DNA of 61,145 nt, taken from contig CALKXD010000010.1 in assembly GCA_938003855.1 (NCBI GenBank), forward strand, positions 1 to 61,145. Reading direction: 5' to 3'. The stretch is from an uncultured Granulosicoccaceae bacterium (lineage in GTDB: Bacteria > Pseudomonadota > Gammaproteobacteria > Granulosicoccales > Granulosicoccaceae). Positions 35,924 to 45,101 of this stretch are shown here, in pieces; the first letter of the stretch is position 1, and the number at the start of each line of letters is the position of its first letter. The notes under the pieces were generated by a model, which ran no database searches, had not been told where the DNA came from, and saw nothing but the letters and a program-made list of their open reading frames with translations. The translations under genes were made by a program, and so were the position numbers.

Positions 35924-38281
35924 TTACACCGCGTCTTGTGGACCGCTCAATCGCGAATCGGTTCCTCGATCGATGCGCAACAACACAGCAGGCAGGAAAA
36001 AAAAGTCTGCGATCAATGCAATAACTATAGTGACCGCACTCAGCAGGCCCATTTCGGAATTGACCTTAAACCCGGAAAAATACAGCACGGCAAAACCCGC
36101 CATCAATGCCATAGAGGTGATCACCAGAGCCACTCCCACGGTTTCAAAGGTGTTTTTTACCGCCTCAGCCGGTTGCATATGCTGCTCGCGGCGGGCGCGC
36201 AGATACTTACTGAGAAAGTGCACGGTATCGTCGACCACAATACCCAGCGTGATCGCTACGACCACCGCTACCGACAAGCCGACTTCACCGACCAGATACC
36301 CCCAGATACCAAGCGCCATGCCGGCAGGCACCAGGTTAGGCAGCAAACTCACCAGCCCTATCTTCACGCTGCGCAGCGCCAGTATCAGCATGAACGAGAT
36401 CGCCACCAGCGCGATCAGTGATCCAAACAACATCGAATTGATATTGCGTTCCGAAATGTAGGCAAAAATCATCGACAGGCCACTGCCCTGCGTCGCTCGC
36501 CCGGCGGTGTTTTCCTGCAACCAGAGTTCTGCCCTGGAGTTCAACTCACGCATCTCGGCCGACGATGCGCCGCGGATCAGCGCAATAACACGACTCTGCG
36601 ATTTTGCAACATCAATGGTGTTGTTGAGATCGAGCCCATACGGCAACGACATCTCGTACATCAGCAGATACTGCGCGGCAAGCTCTCTGGACTCCGGTAT
36701 ACGATAGTAGGCAGGATCATCGCCGTGCATGCTTTGGTTGAGCTCTTTCATGACATGCGAGATTGCCCCCACATTAGTCACTGCGGGTTGCGCGTTAAGC
36801 CATTCGACAAAGTTGTCCACATCCGCCAGGTATTGCGGATCACTGACACCGCCATCGTCATCTGCAGGCAATGAGTACTCAATCGCATTGAGGCCGGTGA
36901 GGCGCTCTTCTATAAAATTGGTATGGCGGGTGATCTCAAATTTGTCACTGAAATACTCAAGAAAATTATCGTCCAGTACGATTCTGGTGGTACCCAGCAT
37001 CAGCACCACGATCAACCCGCCCATCACCCACAACAATGGCCGATGCAGGCGTACGACAAATTCGCCTAAGCTTCCCATAAAGCCTGCCAGCGCTGGCCTG
37101 CGATTGAGTTTTTTTAATCTGACGCAAGTAAGCAAAGCCGGCAGTAGAGTCAGCGCCAGCACACAGCCCGTCAACACACCAAATGCAACAATATTGCCGA
37201 GCAACCTGAATGGCGGAGCGTCAGAGAAATTCAGGCTTAAAAACCCGATGGCGGTAGTAATACTGGTGATGGCAATCGGCGCGGTGTTGACTCGCAGCGA
37301 TTCAACAATGGCATCACGCTGTAGGTAACCATTGGCCATTCGCTGCCTGATCGTCACCATCAGATGCACACAATGCGCAACGCACAGCGTCGGGATAATC
37401 ACCGGCGCTCCAGCGGTGCCGGCATTGAGTACAGCCCCGACCCAACCGGTCATTCCCATCGCTACCCCCACCGACGCGGCGATCAGCACCAGTACCGCTA
37501 CGGTTGCCCACAGCGTCCGCAGTGCAAGGCCGACGATCATCAGAATCAAACCAAACATGACGGGCACCAGCACCGCATTTTCGGCGGCTGGTAAATCTGA
37601 AAATGCCACATCATAGAGGGTCCCACCGGTCAGGTAAAAATCAATCTCCGGGTGGTTGGCTGAAAATTCTTCCAGCATCGCTCTGGCAGACGCTGCCACC
37701 TCGTAAACCACAGACTGATCCCCTTCGGGCTTGAGAATAGTTACGTTCAACCCGGCCACGGCCGCATCAGCGGAAATGAGCCGGTTGACCAGAAACGCTT
37801 TACTCAAGGCCACCTGCTTGATGGTGTCGGCGTAATCCTGCGTTAGCTCGCGCTCCTGATCGACCAGATCCGACACGATCAGATCATCACCATCGGCACG
37901 GGTATATTGAAAATTTGATAGTGAATCGACCCGGCTCGAAAAAGGAATCTGCCAGGCAGCCTCGGTGAGTTCGACAATGGTCTGTAGTGTCTGCGGTGTG
38001 AAGATCTGCCCGGAGGACGGTGCCACCGCGATAAATACGTTGTCAGTACGGCTGTAGGTTTGCTCGAGATTTTCCAGCGCCTGCAGCTGAGGGTTGTCCT
38101 TACCGAAAAACACCCGGTTGTCCGGATTGTTCTGCAGTTTCGACATGCCGGCCATCGCCGCCAGCGACAGAATCACCATCACCACGGCAACCAATCCGGC
38201 ATGCCCGACAATCCACTCGCCGTAGCCAAAGCGCACTCTGTTCTCTGGCGAATGCCCACTGCTGGCTGAGCGTTCAGTCAT
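35924..38281 (-). CDS. RND/MMPL-family exporter
   Basis: About 785 residues from the ATG at 38281, chosen for the GGAG 6 bases upstream; the frame continues 95 codons further up but that part lacks coding character and would overlap the divergent gene. Two halves each have a lone helix, a large periplasmic loop and a five-helix bundle (sterol-sensing-like): [34 protein letters not shown] starts half one, [20 protein letters not shown] and [15 protein letters not shown] are the central helices with acidic residues of the proton relay. This family exports lipids, hopanoids or hydrophobic compounds. No adaptor or outer-membrane gene is next to it. Confidence 0.85.
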   Translation of the reverse strand: MTERSASSGHSPENRVRFGYGEWIVGHAGLVAVVMVILSLAAMAGMSKLQNNPDNRVFFGKDNPQLQALENLEQTYSRTDNVFIAVAPSSGQIFTPQTLQTIVELTEAAWQIPFSSRVDSLSNFQYTRADGDDLIVSDLVDQERELTQDYADTIKQVALSKAFLVNRLISADAAVAGLNVTILKPEGDQSVVYEVAASARAMLEEFSANHPEIDFYLTGGTLYDVAFSDLPAAENAVLVPVMFGLILMIVGLALRTLWATVAVLVLIAASVGVAMGMTGWVGAVLNAGTAGAPVIIPTLCVAHCVHLMVTIRQRMANGYLQRDAIVESLRVNTAPIAITSITTAIGFLSLNFSDAPPFRLLGNIVAFGVLTGCVLALTLLPALLTCVRLKKLNRRPALAGFMGSLGEFVVRLHRPLLWVMGGLIVVLMLGTTRIVLDDNFLEYFSDKFEITRHTNFIEERLTGLNAIEYSLPADDDGGVSDPQYLADVDNFVEWLNAQPAVTNVGAISHVMKELNQSMHGDDPAYYRIPESRELAAQYLLMYEMSLPYGLDLNNTIDVAKSQSRVIALIRGASSAEMRELNSRAELWLQENTAGRATQGSGLSMIFAYISERNINSMLFGSLIALVAISFMLILALRSVKIGLVSLLPNLVPAGMALGIWGYLVGEVGLSVAVVVAITLGIVVDDTVHFLSKYLRARREQHMQPAEAVKNTFETVGVALVITSMALMAGFAVLYFSGFKVNSEMGLLSAVTIVIALIADFFFLPAVLLRIDRGTDSRLSGPQDAV

Positions 38282-38521
38282 TTTAACTCTCCAGGGCAAA
38301 ATCCGGTGCCCGATATCCGGTACCCGCCGTTCAGCCGTCGGCGACAGGCGCTGGCGAATTTCACGGCTGAAGTTCAATGACCCGGCTGTCCGGCACACAC
38401 CATAATACAACCGCAGATGACTTGTGATGACCCGCGGTTTTGCGAGACAATCAATGGCCCAGGAGAGACCGACAACCTGCTCCAGCATTTTGCCAAAAAA
38501 CTGAAGACCCGGAGAAGTTTG

Positions 38522-38848
38522 ATGAGAGACGAACGCGATCAGATCGATTACCGAAGGGAGACCCATGCCGACCCACGCCGCTACGACTACGATGATCGTC
38601 CGCCGCTTAACTACGACTCACACTATGACGAAGGCGAAGACGTGGTCGGCTTCGTCAATGTTATCGATATGGACATTCCATTCTTTCAGCTGGTCTGGCT
38701 GATTTTTAAGATTCTGTTAGCCACCATTGTTGCAGCCAGCATTGTGTCAGCGCTGGGCATGCTGGTCTACTGGATATTGTCACTGCCTGTGGTACAGAAC
38801 ATTCTGCCAGACGGCCAGATGTGGCTGGATAAATTACTACAGCGCTAG
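38522..38848 (+). CDS. Small single-helix membrane protein, unknown
   Basis: 108 residues from the ATG at 38522 (GGAG 8 bases before). The first 50 residues are very polar, rich in Asp, Arg and Tyr (RDERDQIDYRRETHADPRRY, DYDDRPPLNYDSHYDEGED). Then come a VGFVNVIDMDIPFFQLVWLIFKILLATIVAASIVSALG helix-rich segment and a second helix, ending LDKLLQR. The DIPF-LVWLIFK-L-A-IPA arrangement resembles small DUF4282-like proteins, but I would not insist on it. It is divergent from the exporter gene. Confidence 0.6.
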   Translation: MRDERDQIDYRRETHADPRRYDYDDRPPLNYDSHYDEGEDVVGFVNVIDMDIPFFQLVWLIFKILLATIVAASIVSALGMLVYWILSLPVVQNILPDGQMWLDKLLQR

Positions 38849-38873
38849 TATTCCCGCAGCGTATCCGCCATGA

Positions 38874-38957
38874 CGAGCCAGTTTTTCGGTCGTGACCGCG
38901 CATAGCGTTTACTACGCTATGCGCCTGATCGTAACGACGACTCGCCAGGCTGGCTCG
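38874..38957. repeat. Long imperfect inverted repeat between convergent genes
   Basis: A perfect 11-base-pair inner stem, GCGCATAGCGT (38898-38908) with ACGCTATGCGC (38914-38924) around TTACT, is nested in outer arms CGAGCCAG (38874-38881) and CTGGCTCG (38950-38957), with partial pairing (GTCGT/ACGAC) between. It lies between genes ending at 38848 and 39021. No T-run follows, so it may be a REP-like element or a structured 3' end rather than a simple terminator. Confidence 0.55.
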
Positions 38958-39020
38958 CAGTAACCACCTAACAACTCGTCCACAAAAGCGTTTAGTGCTT
39001 TGCGGCCTCGGCAGCCAGAG

Positions 39021-39971
39021 TCATTTCAACAAAGCCAGCCGCTCGGTGATCAATGCAAAAAATCGATCTGCATCACCCTTGGTAATCACCATGGCATTCG
39101 GCTCTGCGTCAGTGACACCAAACCAGTCAGTCACCGTTCGACCTAACGACGGTCCTTCATTGGTGTCGACGGCTACATGCATGGCGCGTCCTTCAAACAG
39201 AGTCGGGTCAATCAACCAGGCAATGGTACAGGGATCGTGTAGCGGTGCTCCGTCCCAGCCATATTTGCCGATATCGTACTGATTGAAAAAATCCAGCAAA
39301 TCGGCCACAACCTCGCCGACCCGACCGCCATTTTCAGCAATGTTTTTCAACCGCGGCGGGGTGATAAGCATCTGATGCGTCACATCAAGGCCAAACATAG
39401 TCAGCTTCACGCCGCTTTCAAACACTGCCCGTGCAGCATGTGGATCAACAAAAATATTGAATTCAGCCGCCGGAGTGATGTTGCCGGGCTCAAACCCCGC
39501 GCCCCCCATAACCACCAACTCGTGCAAGCGGTCGATAATATCCGGCGCCATCGCAAAAGCGACGGCAACGTTAGTCAACGGCCCGGTGGCGACCAGCGTA
39601 ATTTCGCCAGCCGGAGCCTGCCGGATCGTATCGATCAGTAAACTCACGGCATGCTGATTAGCGACAGGGGTGTCCGGCTCGGGTAATTCGCGACCGCTGC
39701 CGCTGTCCAGGCCGGTATCACCGTGCACGTGCTCCGCTGTCACCATTTCGCGTAGCATCGGACGCGGACAACCGGCATACACCGGAATATCCTCGCGCCC
39801 GGCCAGTGCCAGCAACTTGCGAGCGTTCAGCACCGTTGCATCGAGCTTCACATTTCCGCCCACCACGCACAGCCCAAGCAGCTCAAGCTCTGCCGGAGAT
39901 GCCAAGGCAAGCAAAATTGCGACAGCATCATCGTGTCCCGGGTCACAGTCGAGTAAAATTCTCCTGGCCAC
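39021..39971 (-). CDS. Nucleoside hydrolase (inosine-uridine preferring family)
   Basis: 316 residues. The calcium-binding aspartate cluster is at the N-terminus: LLDCDPGHDDAVAILLAL. Other family marks are VGGNVKLDATVLNARKLLALAG, VYAGCPRPML, HVHGDTGLDS, LVATGPLTNVA, VMGGAGFEPGNITPAAEFNIFVDP and LHDPCTIAWLIDP. It cuts the N-glycosidic bond of nucleosides to free base and ribose in the cytoplasm. Subtype (purine or pyrimidine) cannot be read. It is a single gene. Confidence 0.92.
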   Translation of the reverse strand: MARRILLDCDPGHDDAVAILLALASPAELELLGLCVVGGNVKLDATVLNARKLLALAGREDIPVYAGCPRPMLREMVTAEHVHGDTGLDSGSGRELPEPDTPVANQHAVSLLIDTIRQAPAGEITLVATGPLTNVAVAFAMAPDIIDRLHELVVMGGAGFEPGNITPAAEFNIFVDPHAARAVFESGVKLTMFGLDVTHQMLITPPRLKNIAENGGRVGEVVADLLDFFNQYDIGKYGWDGAPLHDPCTIAWLIDPTLFEGRAMHVAVDTNEGPSLGRTVTDWFGVTDAEPNAMVITKGDADRFFALITERLALLK

Positions 39972-40025
39972 TTCATCGTCTCAGTTTGTTAACATGTACT
40001 TACTTTACCAGCCCCGACCCAGCTT

Positions 40026-40349
40026 ATGATACGTAATGCGAAATTTGGCATCGGCCAGATAGTCAAACACCGGATTTATCCGTTCCGGGGAGTAATCTTC
40101 GACGTAGATCCGGAGTTCGCCAACACTGACGAATGGTATGAGTCGATACCGGAAAAATCACGGCCGCACAAAGATCAGCCGTTTTACCACCTGTACGCCG
40201 AAAACGACGATACCGAGTACGTCGCCTACGTGTCTGAGCAAAACCTGCTGCCGGACGACTCCGAAGAACCGATCCGGCATCCACTGGTTGATGAAATGTT
40301 CGACTTCGACGATACCGGCTACACGGCCAAGGATCATGTCAGCCACTAA
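40026..40349 (+). CDS. hspQ: Heat shock protein HspQ
   Basis: 107 residues with the HspQ pattern: AKFGIGQIVKHRIYPFRGVIFDVDPEFANTDEWYESIP, then PHKDQPFYHLYAENDDTEYVAYVSEQNLLPDDS and HPLVDEMFD. It is a small hemimethylated-DNA-binding/YccV-like protein; in enterobacteria it helps Lon protease recognise substrates and its gene is heat inducible. Length and order match the family end to end. It is convergent with the CobW-like GTPase gene, 24 bases apart. Confidence 0.93.
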   Translation: MIRNAKFGIGQIVKHRIYPFRGVIFDVDPEFANTDEWYESIPEKSRPHKDQPFYHLYAENDDTEYVAYVSEQNLLPDDSEEPIRHPLVDEMFDFDDTGYTAKDHVSH

Positions 40350-40373
40350 CAACCGGGGTTTCGTGCACGCCCG

Positions 40374-41291
40374 CTAGCGGGCACTAAACACTTCGTTAAC
40401 TGCTGCAATGGTAGCGGTGATATCACCACTGCCAATGAACACAGCCTGCGACGTGTTGTCGCTCACACCCGACCATTTTTCAAGCGTATCTCTCAGACCC
40501 GTGCGCTGCCACAACCAGGCGGTGTCAGGGTTATCACTAAAGTGAAGCACACCTTTGGCTCGGACAATATTCACGGCCAGTGCGTCGCGCAACCGGTCAA
40601 ACTGCGCCCGATTAATCGCGTGGTAAGTTTCAGCACTGTGACTGACAAACGGGTTACTACCCTCAGACAATGCGGGGATTTTCTGCGGCATCGCGTGGCC
40701 GAATAACAACGCTATCGGCACCGATGCATTCTGGCATTGGACCAGTGCTGCACTGTCATTGTGGACACGTAGCCGCGTGTTTAACGCTGGCAGCTGCATT
40801 GCATCAAGTTGATCAACTTTATTGAGCAGCAGTATCGATGCAGACTTGAGCTGCGCCACGACCACGTTTTCAATACGGGCATCGGCCAGACGCGATTCGA
40901 TATCTGCTGCATCGACTAGAACGATGATTCCCTCGGGCATCAATGCGGGGTCTATGCGTGCGAAATCCATAATCCTGTCGGGCTCGGCCACACCACTGGC
41001 TTCCACCACGATGTGATCAAACCGGTCTGACTGCTGCATGAGTTCCAGCATCGTGCTGACAAATCCGCCCACCATCGAGCAACAGATGCAACCGTTGGAC
41101 AGCGCCAGGGTCTGCCCGTTATGTTGCTCAATCAGTTGCTCGTCTATATTGATCGCGCCAAAATCATTCACTAAAACCGCATAGCGAACACCACTGCTGT
41201 TGTGCAGCAAATGATTCAGCAAGGTAGTTTTACCAGCGCCGAGAAACCCGCCAATTACCGTGAATGGCTTTACCGGTGTGGCTTCAGACAA
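40374..41291 (-). CDS. COG0523 (CobW/ZigA-type) GTPase, metallochaperone candidate
   Basis: 305 residues. Walker A GGFLGAGKTTLLN (residues 14-26), the family's metal-binding GCICC (Cys68, Cys70, Cys71), VEASGVAEP as Walker B region, NKVDQLD as the base-specificity motif, and a C-terminal CobW_C domain (RAQFDRLRDALAV, KGVLHFSDNPDTAWLWQRTG). The family delivers zinc, cobalt or iron to client enzymes. It follows the amidohydrolase gene by 32 bases in the same direction, and amidohydrolases use zinc, so that enzyme is the likely client. No Zur site was recognised upstream. Confidence 0.9.
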   Translation of the reverse strand: MSEATPVKPFTVIGGFLGAGKTTLLNHLLHNSSGVRYAVLVNDFGAINIDEQLIEQHNGQTLALSNGCICCSMVGGFVSTMLELMQQSDRFDHIVVEASGVAEPDRIMDFARIDPALMPEGIIVLVDAADIESRLADARIENVVVAQLKSASILLLNKVDQLDAMQLPALNTRLRVHNDSAALVQCQNASVPIALLFGHAMPQKIPALSEGSNPFVSHSAETYHAINRAQFDRLRDALAVNIVRAKGVLHFSDNPDTAWLWQRTGLRDTLEKWSGVSDNTSQAVFIGSGDITATIAAVNEVFSAR

Positions 41292-41323
41292 CTAACCACC
41301 CCTGAGATTTTCCGCATGGTCGA

Positions 41324-42997
41324 TCAGCTTTCACGTGGCGCTGCCCGGGTAACGACGCCGCCGACAATCGTGCCCCACACACCGATGTCTTTAAGCGTTA
41401 CGGGGTCGACGCTCTGGGGATCATCTTCCAGCACCGCAAAATCTGCGTATTTACCCGGCTCGATACTGCCGGTGAGGTGATCCATTTTAATGGTATAGGC
41501 CGCCCCTAGTGTGATCGCATGCAACGCTTCATCAACGCTGATGCGCTCGTTCTCGCCAAGTACACGGCCGGACTCGGTCAACCGGTTAACCGCACACCAG
41601 GCGGTAAATAACGGTGCCAGCGGCGTCACCGGTGCATCAGAATGAATGGCGAAGTGCACGCCATGCCGCTGCGCAGTATTGCAGGCATCCATGCGCGCGG
41701 CGCGGTCCGGCCCCATTGTGATCGCGTAGTGCTGATCTCCCCAGTAATAGATGTGGTTGGCAAACAGATTGGCGCAGATGCCGAGTTTCGCCATACGTCT
41801 GAATTGCGCTTCATCGGCCATCTGACAGTGCTGCAAGGTGTGCCGATGGTCGTCGCGAGGTGCTTCCTGCAGAGATTTCTCGAGCGCATCGATCATCAGT
41901 TCAGAGGCTTCGTCACCGTTGGTATGTATGTGCAAATGCATACCAGCCCGGTGATACGCCTGCACCAGATCCGCTAACTGCTCCGGAGCCATGTTCCACA
42001 CGCCGTTTGGCGCACCGTTGTGGTAGCCCGGCCATTTCATGCGACCCGTGAATCCCTGGATAGAGCCATCAGTCATCACCTTGCACAACCCGAAGTGTAA
42101 TTTATCGGTGCTGTGCTCACAGGCTGCTTTAACCGCGGCAATGCCGTCTGCCGGTGGCATGTCGAGTGTGTTCATCGCAGGCAGAATTCGCAACGGGTAA
42201 TTGTCCTGCCCGGTCGCCTCTTTATAGGCCGCCAGGTTCGAGTCATTAAAAGTAGCGAACAAATCGGTGGCGGTGGTAACGCCGCTGTTCACCGCCGACT
42301 TGCCAAAACCGTTCAGGGAGCTGACATCCAGGCTTTTCAGGAACGGACTGCCAGCTACCTTATAGGCCATATAGTGCGCTGCCATTTCCATTAATTCACC
42401 GGTAGGCTCTCCATCATCCCCCTTCAGTACGCCGTGGACATCCGTAGTACGATCAATTCCCGCCAGCGACAGCACTTTTGAATTGACGTTAAGCAGGTGG
42501 CCGTTGGAATGCAGTATAAGCACTCTGCGAGTGGTAGATATCTGATCAATATGCTTCGTCGACATGCGGTCGCCGCCGAAATAGATAGGATCAAACCCCC
42601 AGGCAAACAGAGGGGTGTCGGGATCGTCGATTGCCGCTTCTTCCCGGACAAGCACATCAATAACTGCTTGCAGGCTTTCAGCTCCACGCCACAGCTTGCC
42701 GTCCGGATCGTATCGATCCTGATAGCCGACATAGGGATGTTTCCAGGCGCCGCCCTCCATTGCGTGACAATGCCCTTCAACAAAGCCGGGCATCAGTATT
42801 TTGTCGGCAAATTGCTCATCCAGCTGGTAGTCGCCAAACGCCGCACAGGTCTCGAGATCACCAACGCCGAGCACACGGCCGTCGCGAATCGCCACGTGCG
42901 TCGCACCCGGTCGATAGGAGTTCATGGTGATTATTTTTTTTGCCCTGATTACCGTGATACCCAAGCGATATTCCCCGCTGTTAGTGACCCTAGGCAC
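41324..42997 (-). CDS. Amidohydrolase, YtcJ-like
   Basis: 557 residues of the YtcJ/metal-dependent amidohydrolase family: VIRAKKIITMN and a small beta domain at the start, MPGFVEGHCHAMEGGAW with a metal-binding His-x-His, FGLCKVMTDGSIQGFTGRM with the carboxylated-Lys region, MHLHIHTNGDEASELMIDAL, CQMADEAQFRRMAKLG and FAIHSDAPVTPLAPLFTAWCAV with the catalytic Asp. The first 10-15 residues are uncertain. It hydrolyses an amide or cyclic imide bond of unknown identity. It could supply a ring-opening step to the catabolic block at 17-32 kb, though it lies 10 kb away. Confidence 0.88.
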   Translation of the reverse strand: MPRVTNSGEYRLGITVIRAKKIITMNSYRPGATHVAIRDGRVLGVGDLETCAAFGDYQLDEQFADKILMPGFVEGHCHAMEGGAWKHPYVGYQDRYDPDGKLWRGAESLQAVIDVLVREEAAIDDPDTPLFAWGFDPIYFGGDRMSTKHIDQISTTRRVLILHSNGHLLNVNSKVLSLAGIDRTTDVHGVLKGDDGEPTGELMEMAAHYMAYKVAGSPFLKSLDVSSLNGFGKSAVNSGVTTATDLFATFNDSNLAAYKEATGQDNYPLRILPAMNTLDMPPADGIAAVKAACEHSTDKLHFGLCKVMTDGSIQGFTGRMKWPGYHNGAPNGVWNMAPEQLADLVQAYHRAGMHLHIHTNGDEASELMIDALEKSLQEAPRDDHRHTLQHCQMADEAQFRRMAKLGICANLFANHIYYWGDQHYAITMGPDRAARMDACNTAQRHGVHFAIHSDAPVTPLAPLFTAWCAVNRLTESGRVLGENERISVDEALHAITLGAAYTIKMDHLTGSIEPGKYADFAVLEDDPQSVDPVTLKDIGVWGTIVGGVVTRAAPRES

Positions 42998-43188
42998 GCA
43001 GTGTCAGGTATCTTGCCTGCACCGGTCAACTGTTGCGGACAATCAGTGACAATGCCGCCCGGCCTTCCATCCGCTATTGTGCGACAGGTTAAACCGGCAC
43101 GGCAATAAGGTGTCGTTCCTGATACCATTTTGCCGGTAACCTCCTCGATCAATCGCTTTGCGACACTAACTCAGGTGATAGCACCCTC

Positions 43189-44346
43189 ATGCGCTGGTAT
43201 TTTGATTTCATCTCGCCTTTTGCGTATCTGCAAAGTACCCGACTGGACCGATTCGCCGAGCACGACAGCGTCGAATGTGTGCCTGTTCTGTTCGCCGGTC
43301 TGCTCGGCCACTGGGGCAATGTGGGCCCGGCCGAAATCGCACCAAAGCGCCAATGGACATTTAAAAACGTCACCTGGCTTGCGCACCGGGACGGCATCCC
43401 GCTCAGCCTGCCATCGCAGCACCCTTTCAACCCGCTACCACTGCTGCGCTTGAGTATTGCACTCAACAACGACCTTGCAGCGGTGCAAAGGTTATTTCGT
43501 TTTGTCTGGCAGGAAGGCCATTTACCGCAGGACGAAGACGCTTTTCAGCAATTGCTGGCCGAGTATCAACTCACACCGGATGCACTTACCACACCCCAAG
43601 TGAAAAACACCCTTCGCACAAACGGCAGCCGCGCTATTGCCGATAATATTTTCGGCGTACCGGCAATTGAAATTGGCGACGAGCACTTCTGGGGCTATGA
43701 AGCCACTGACATGGCACTGGCGAGTTACCAGAAAAATAACTGGCCGACCGAAGCCCTGCAAGCCGCTGAAAATCTGCCCGAAGGGCCCGCGCGTAACCCC
43801 CCCGCGGCAGTATCAACTGAGCCGCGTATTCCCTATCTGCCCATCGATCTCAACGAACCAGCCGATGTCGTCACCGCTATACGCCAGCGACGCGGCGGTG
43901 CATTGATCGAACTCGACCGTTTACTGCTCTACAGCGCGCCACTGGCCACCGGTTGGAATCACTTTCTCGGTAATGTACGCACTGAATTTTCCGTCAGTCA
44001 CAAGTTACGGGAACTGGCGATGTGCACTGTGGCCGTGGTGAATCGTGCCGAATACGAATTTTCCCATCATGCACCTATCTATATCGCCGCCGGCGGCAGC
44101 ACCGCGAAAACAATGGCACTGAGGCAACCAGACAAAGCTGCAATCGATGATCAGTTTGACCGCGAAGAACAGGCAACTATAAAACTGGCCACGCAGATGA
44201 CCCGGGACGTGCAGGTCGACGAAAACACCTTCAGCCACTGCCGGGCTTTGTTCAGCGACCAGCACCTGGTTGAGCTAATCGCAACCATCGCGGCCTATAA
44301 TATGGTGTCGCGATTTCTAGTTGCGCTCAACGTGCAACCGCACTAG
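43189..44346 (+). CDS. DsbA-like HCCA isomerase fused to AhpD-like domain
   Basis: 385 residues in two domains. Residues 1-195 are a 2-hydroxychromene-2-carboxylate isomerase-type DsbA fold: RWYFDFISPFAYLQSTRL at the start, HPFNPLPLLRLSIAL in the middle and FGVPAIEIGDEHFWGYEATDMAL at the end. Residues 215-385 look like a carboxymuconolactone decarboxylase/AhpD helical domain: TGWNHFLGNVRTEFSVSHKLRELAMCTVAVVNRAEYEFSHHAPI and LVELIATIAAYNMVSRFLVAL. The first domain would act on glutathione-linked aromatic intermediates; the second lacks an obvious CxxC, so peroxidase activity is doubtful. Confidence 0.82.
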   Translation: MRWYFDFISPFAYLQSTRLDRFAEHDSVECVPVLFAGLLGHWGNVGPAEIAPKRQWTFKNVTWLAHRDGIPLSLPSQHPFNPLPLLRLSIALNNDLAAVQRLFRFVWQEGHLPQDEDAFQQLLAEYQLTPDALTTPQVKNTLRTNGSRAIADNIFGVPAIEIGDEHFWGYEATDMALASYQKNNWPTEALQAAENLPEGPARNPPAAVSTEPRIPYLPIDLNEPADVVTAIRQRRGGALIELDRLLLYSAPLATGWNHFLGNVRTEFSVSHKLRELAMCTVAVVNRAEYEFSHHAPIYIAAGGSTAKTMALRQPDKAAIDDQFDREEQATIKLATQMTRDVQVDENTFSHCRALFSDQHLVELIATIAAYNMVSRFLVALNVQPH

Positions 44347-44475
44347 CGATTGTGCTCCCGGGAGCGCTGCTCGGGATCAGTGTGTTCCCTCTCACCGTCC
44401 AGTCGACGGGCAAAGTGCACCTTAAGTATCGCCGGTTAAACAGCGCCGCGGGCACTGGACAACAGTTCAACGTGC

Positions 44476-44527
44476 GGCACTGACTCAGTGCCGGTGGCGC
44501 ACATCTCTGCGCCTGCTATGCCACCGG
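44476..44527. repeat. Two short palindromes at a convergent junction
   Basis: GGCACTGA-C-TCAGTGCC at 44476-44492 is a perfect 17-base palindrome. It overlaps a second pair, CCGGTGGC (44491-44498) with GCCACCGG (44520-44527), which runs into the 3' end of the VOC gene. One may act as its terminator, but no T-run is present. Confidence 0.3.
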
Positions 44528-44932
44528 TTGATCACTATGAAACACCAGGTGCACTTTGTTGCCATCCGGGTCTCTAAGGTAGGCGCCGTAATATCCGGGG
44601 CCGTATTGCGGCCGCAGGCCCGGGGGGCCCTCGTCACAACCTGCGATCGCCAGAGCTGCATGATAGCCACGATCAACCTGCTGAACCGATCCCGCCGCAA
44701 ACGCCACCATGCTGCCATTACCGGCACCGGGCGGTTTATCGTCATATGGCAGTACCACAAAAAACAGCGGGCCGCGGCCTGTCTCAGGCACCCAGCAAAC
44801 ATGTGTTGCGCTGGCCTGATTATCATCAGATTCAGAGTCTCTGCGAAAAATATGCAGTGGATTAAGGAGCGCGTCGTAAAACCTGATAGCCAGAGGCATA
44901 TCACTGCACCCTAGCGTAATGTGAGCGAACAT
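44516..44932 (-). CDS. VOC-family (glyoxalase-like) protein
   Basis: 138 residues from the ATG at 44932, the point where the family pattern begins: MFAHITLGCSDMPLAIRFYDALL. Further marks are HVCWVPETGRGPLFFVVLPYDD, HVAFAA-like GSMVAFAAG and the closing YYGAYLRDPDGNKVHLVFH with the metal-binding Glu replaced region near the end. It is a small dimeric enzyme or binding protein of the glyoxalase/bleomycin-resistance/dioxygenase superfamily; substrate unknown. A frame upstream to 45022 lacks the family character. It is convergent with the isomerase fusion. Confidence 0.85.
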   Translation of the reverse strand: MFAHITLGCSDMPLAIRFYDALLNPLHIFRRDSESDDNQASATHVCWVPETGRGPLFFVVLPYDDKPPGAGNGSMVAFAAGSVQQVDRGYHAALAIAGCDEGPPGLRPQYGPGYYGAYLRDPDGNKVHLVFHSDQPVA

Positions 44933-45101
44933 TGTCGATATCCCGGGTGGTGTGTGAGAAAAAGCACGATAACATTTCCGACGCTGATGAAGGTGCTTAC
45001 AAGAGCTTCCCGGAAAACACACATCACAACCAAGCCACTATTGTGTCGATACGCCGGCGAATACAGTAAACTCGGCACTCATCACTACTCTTGGAGCATC
45101 C

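Noticed and set aside
38284-38566. 95-codon upstream extension of the RND exporter
   Set aside because: Lacks coding character, overlaps the divergent gene, and the GGAG site supports the start at 38281.
40361-40384. GCCCGCTAGCGGGC palindrome as a terminator
   Set aside because: It spans the stop codon of the GTPase gene without a loop or T-run, so it is weak evidence.
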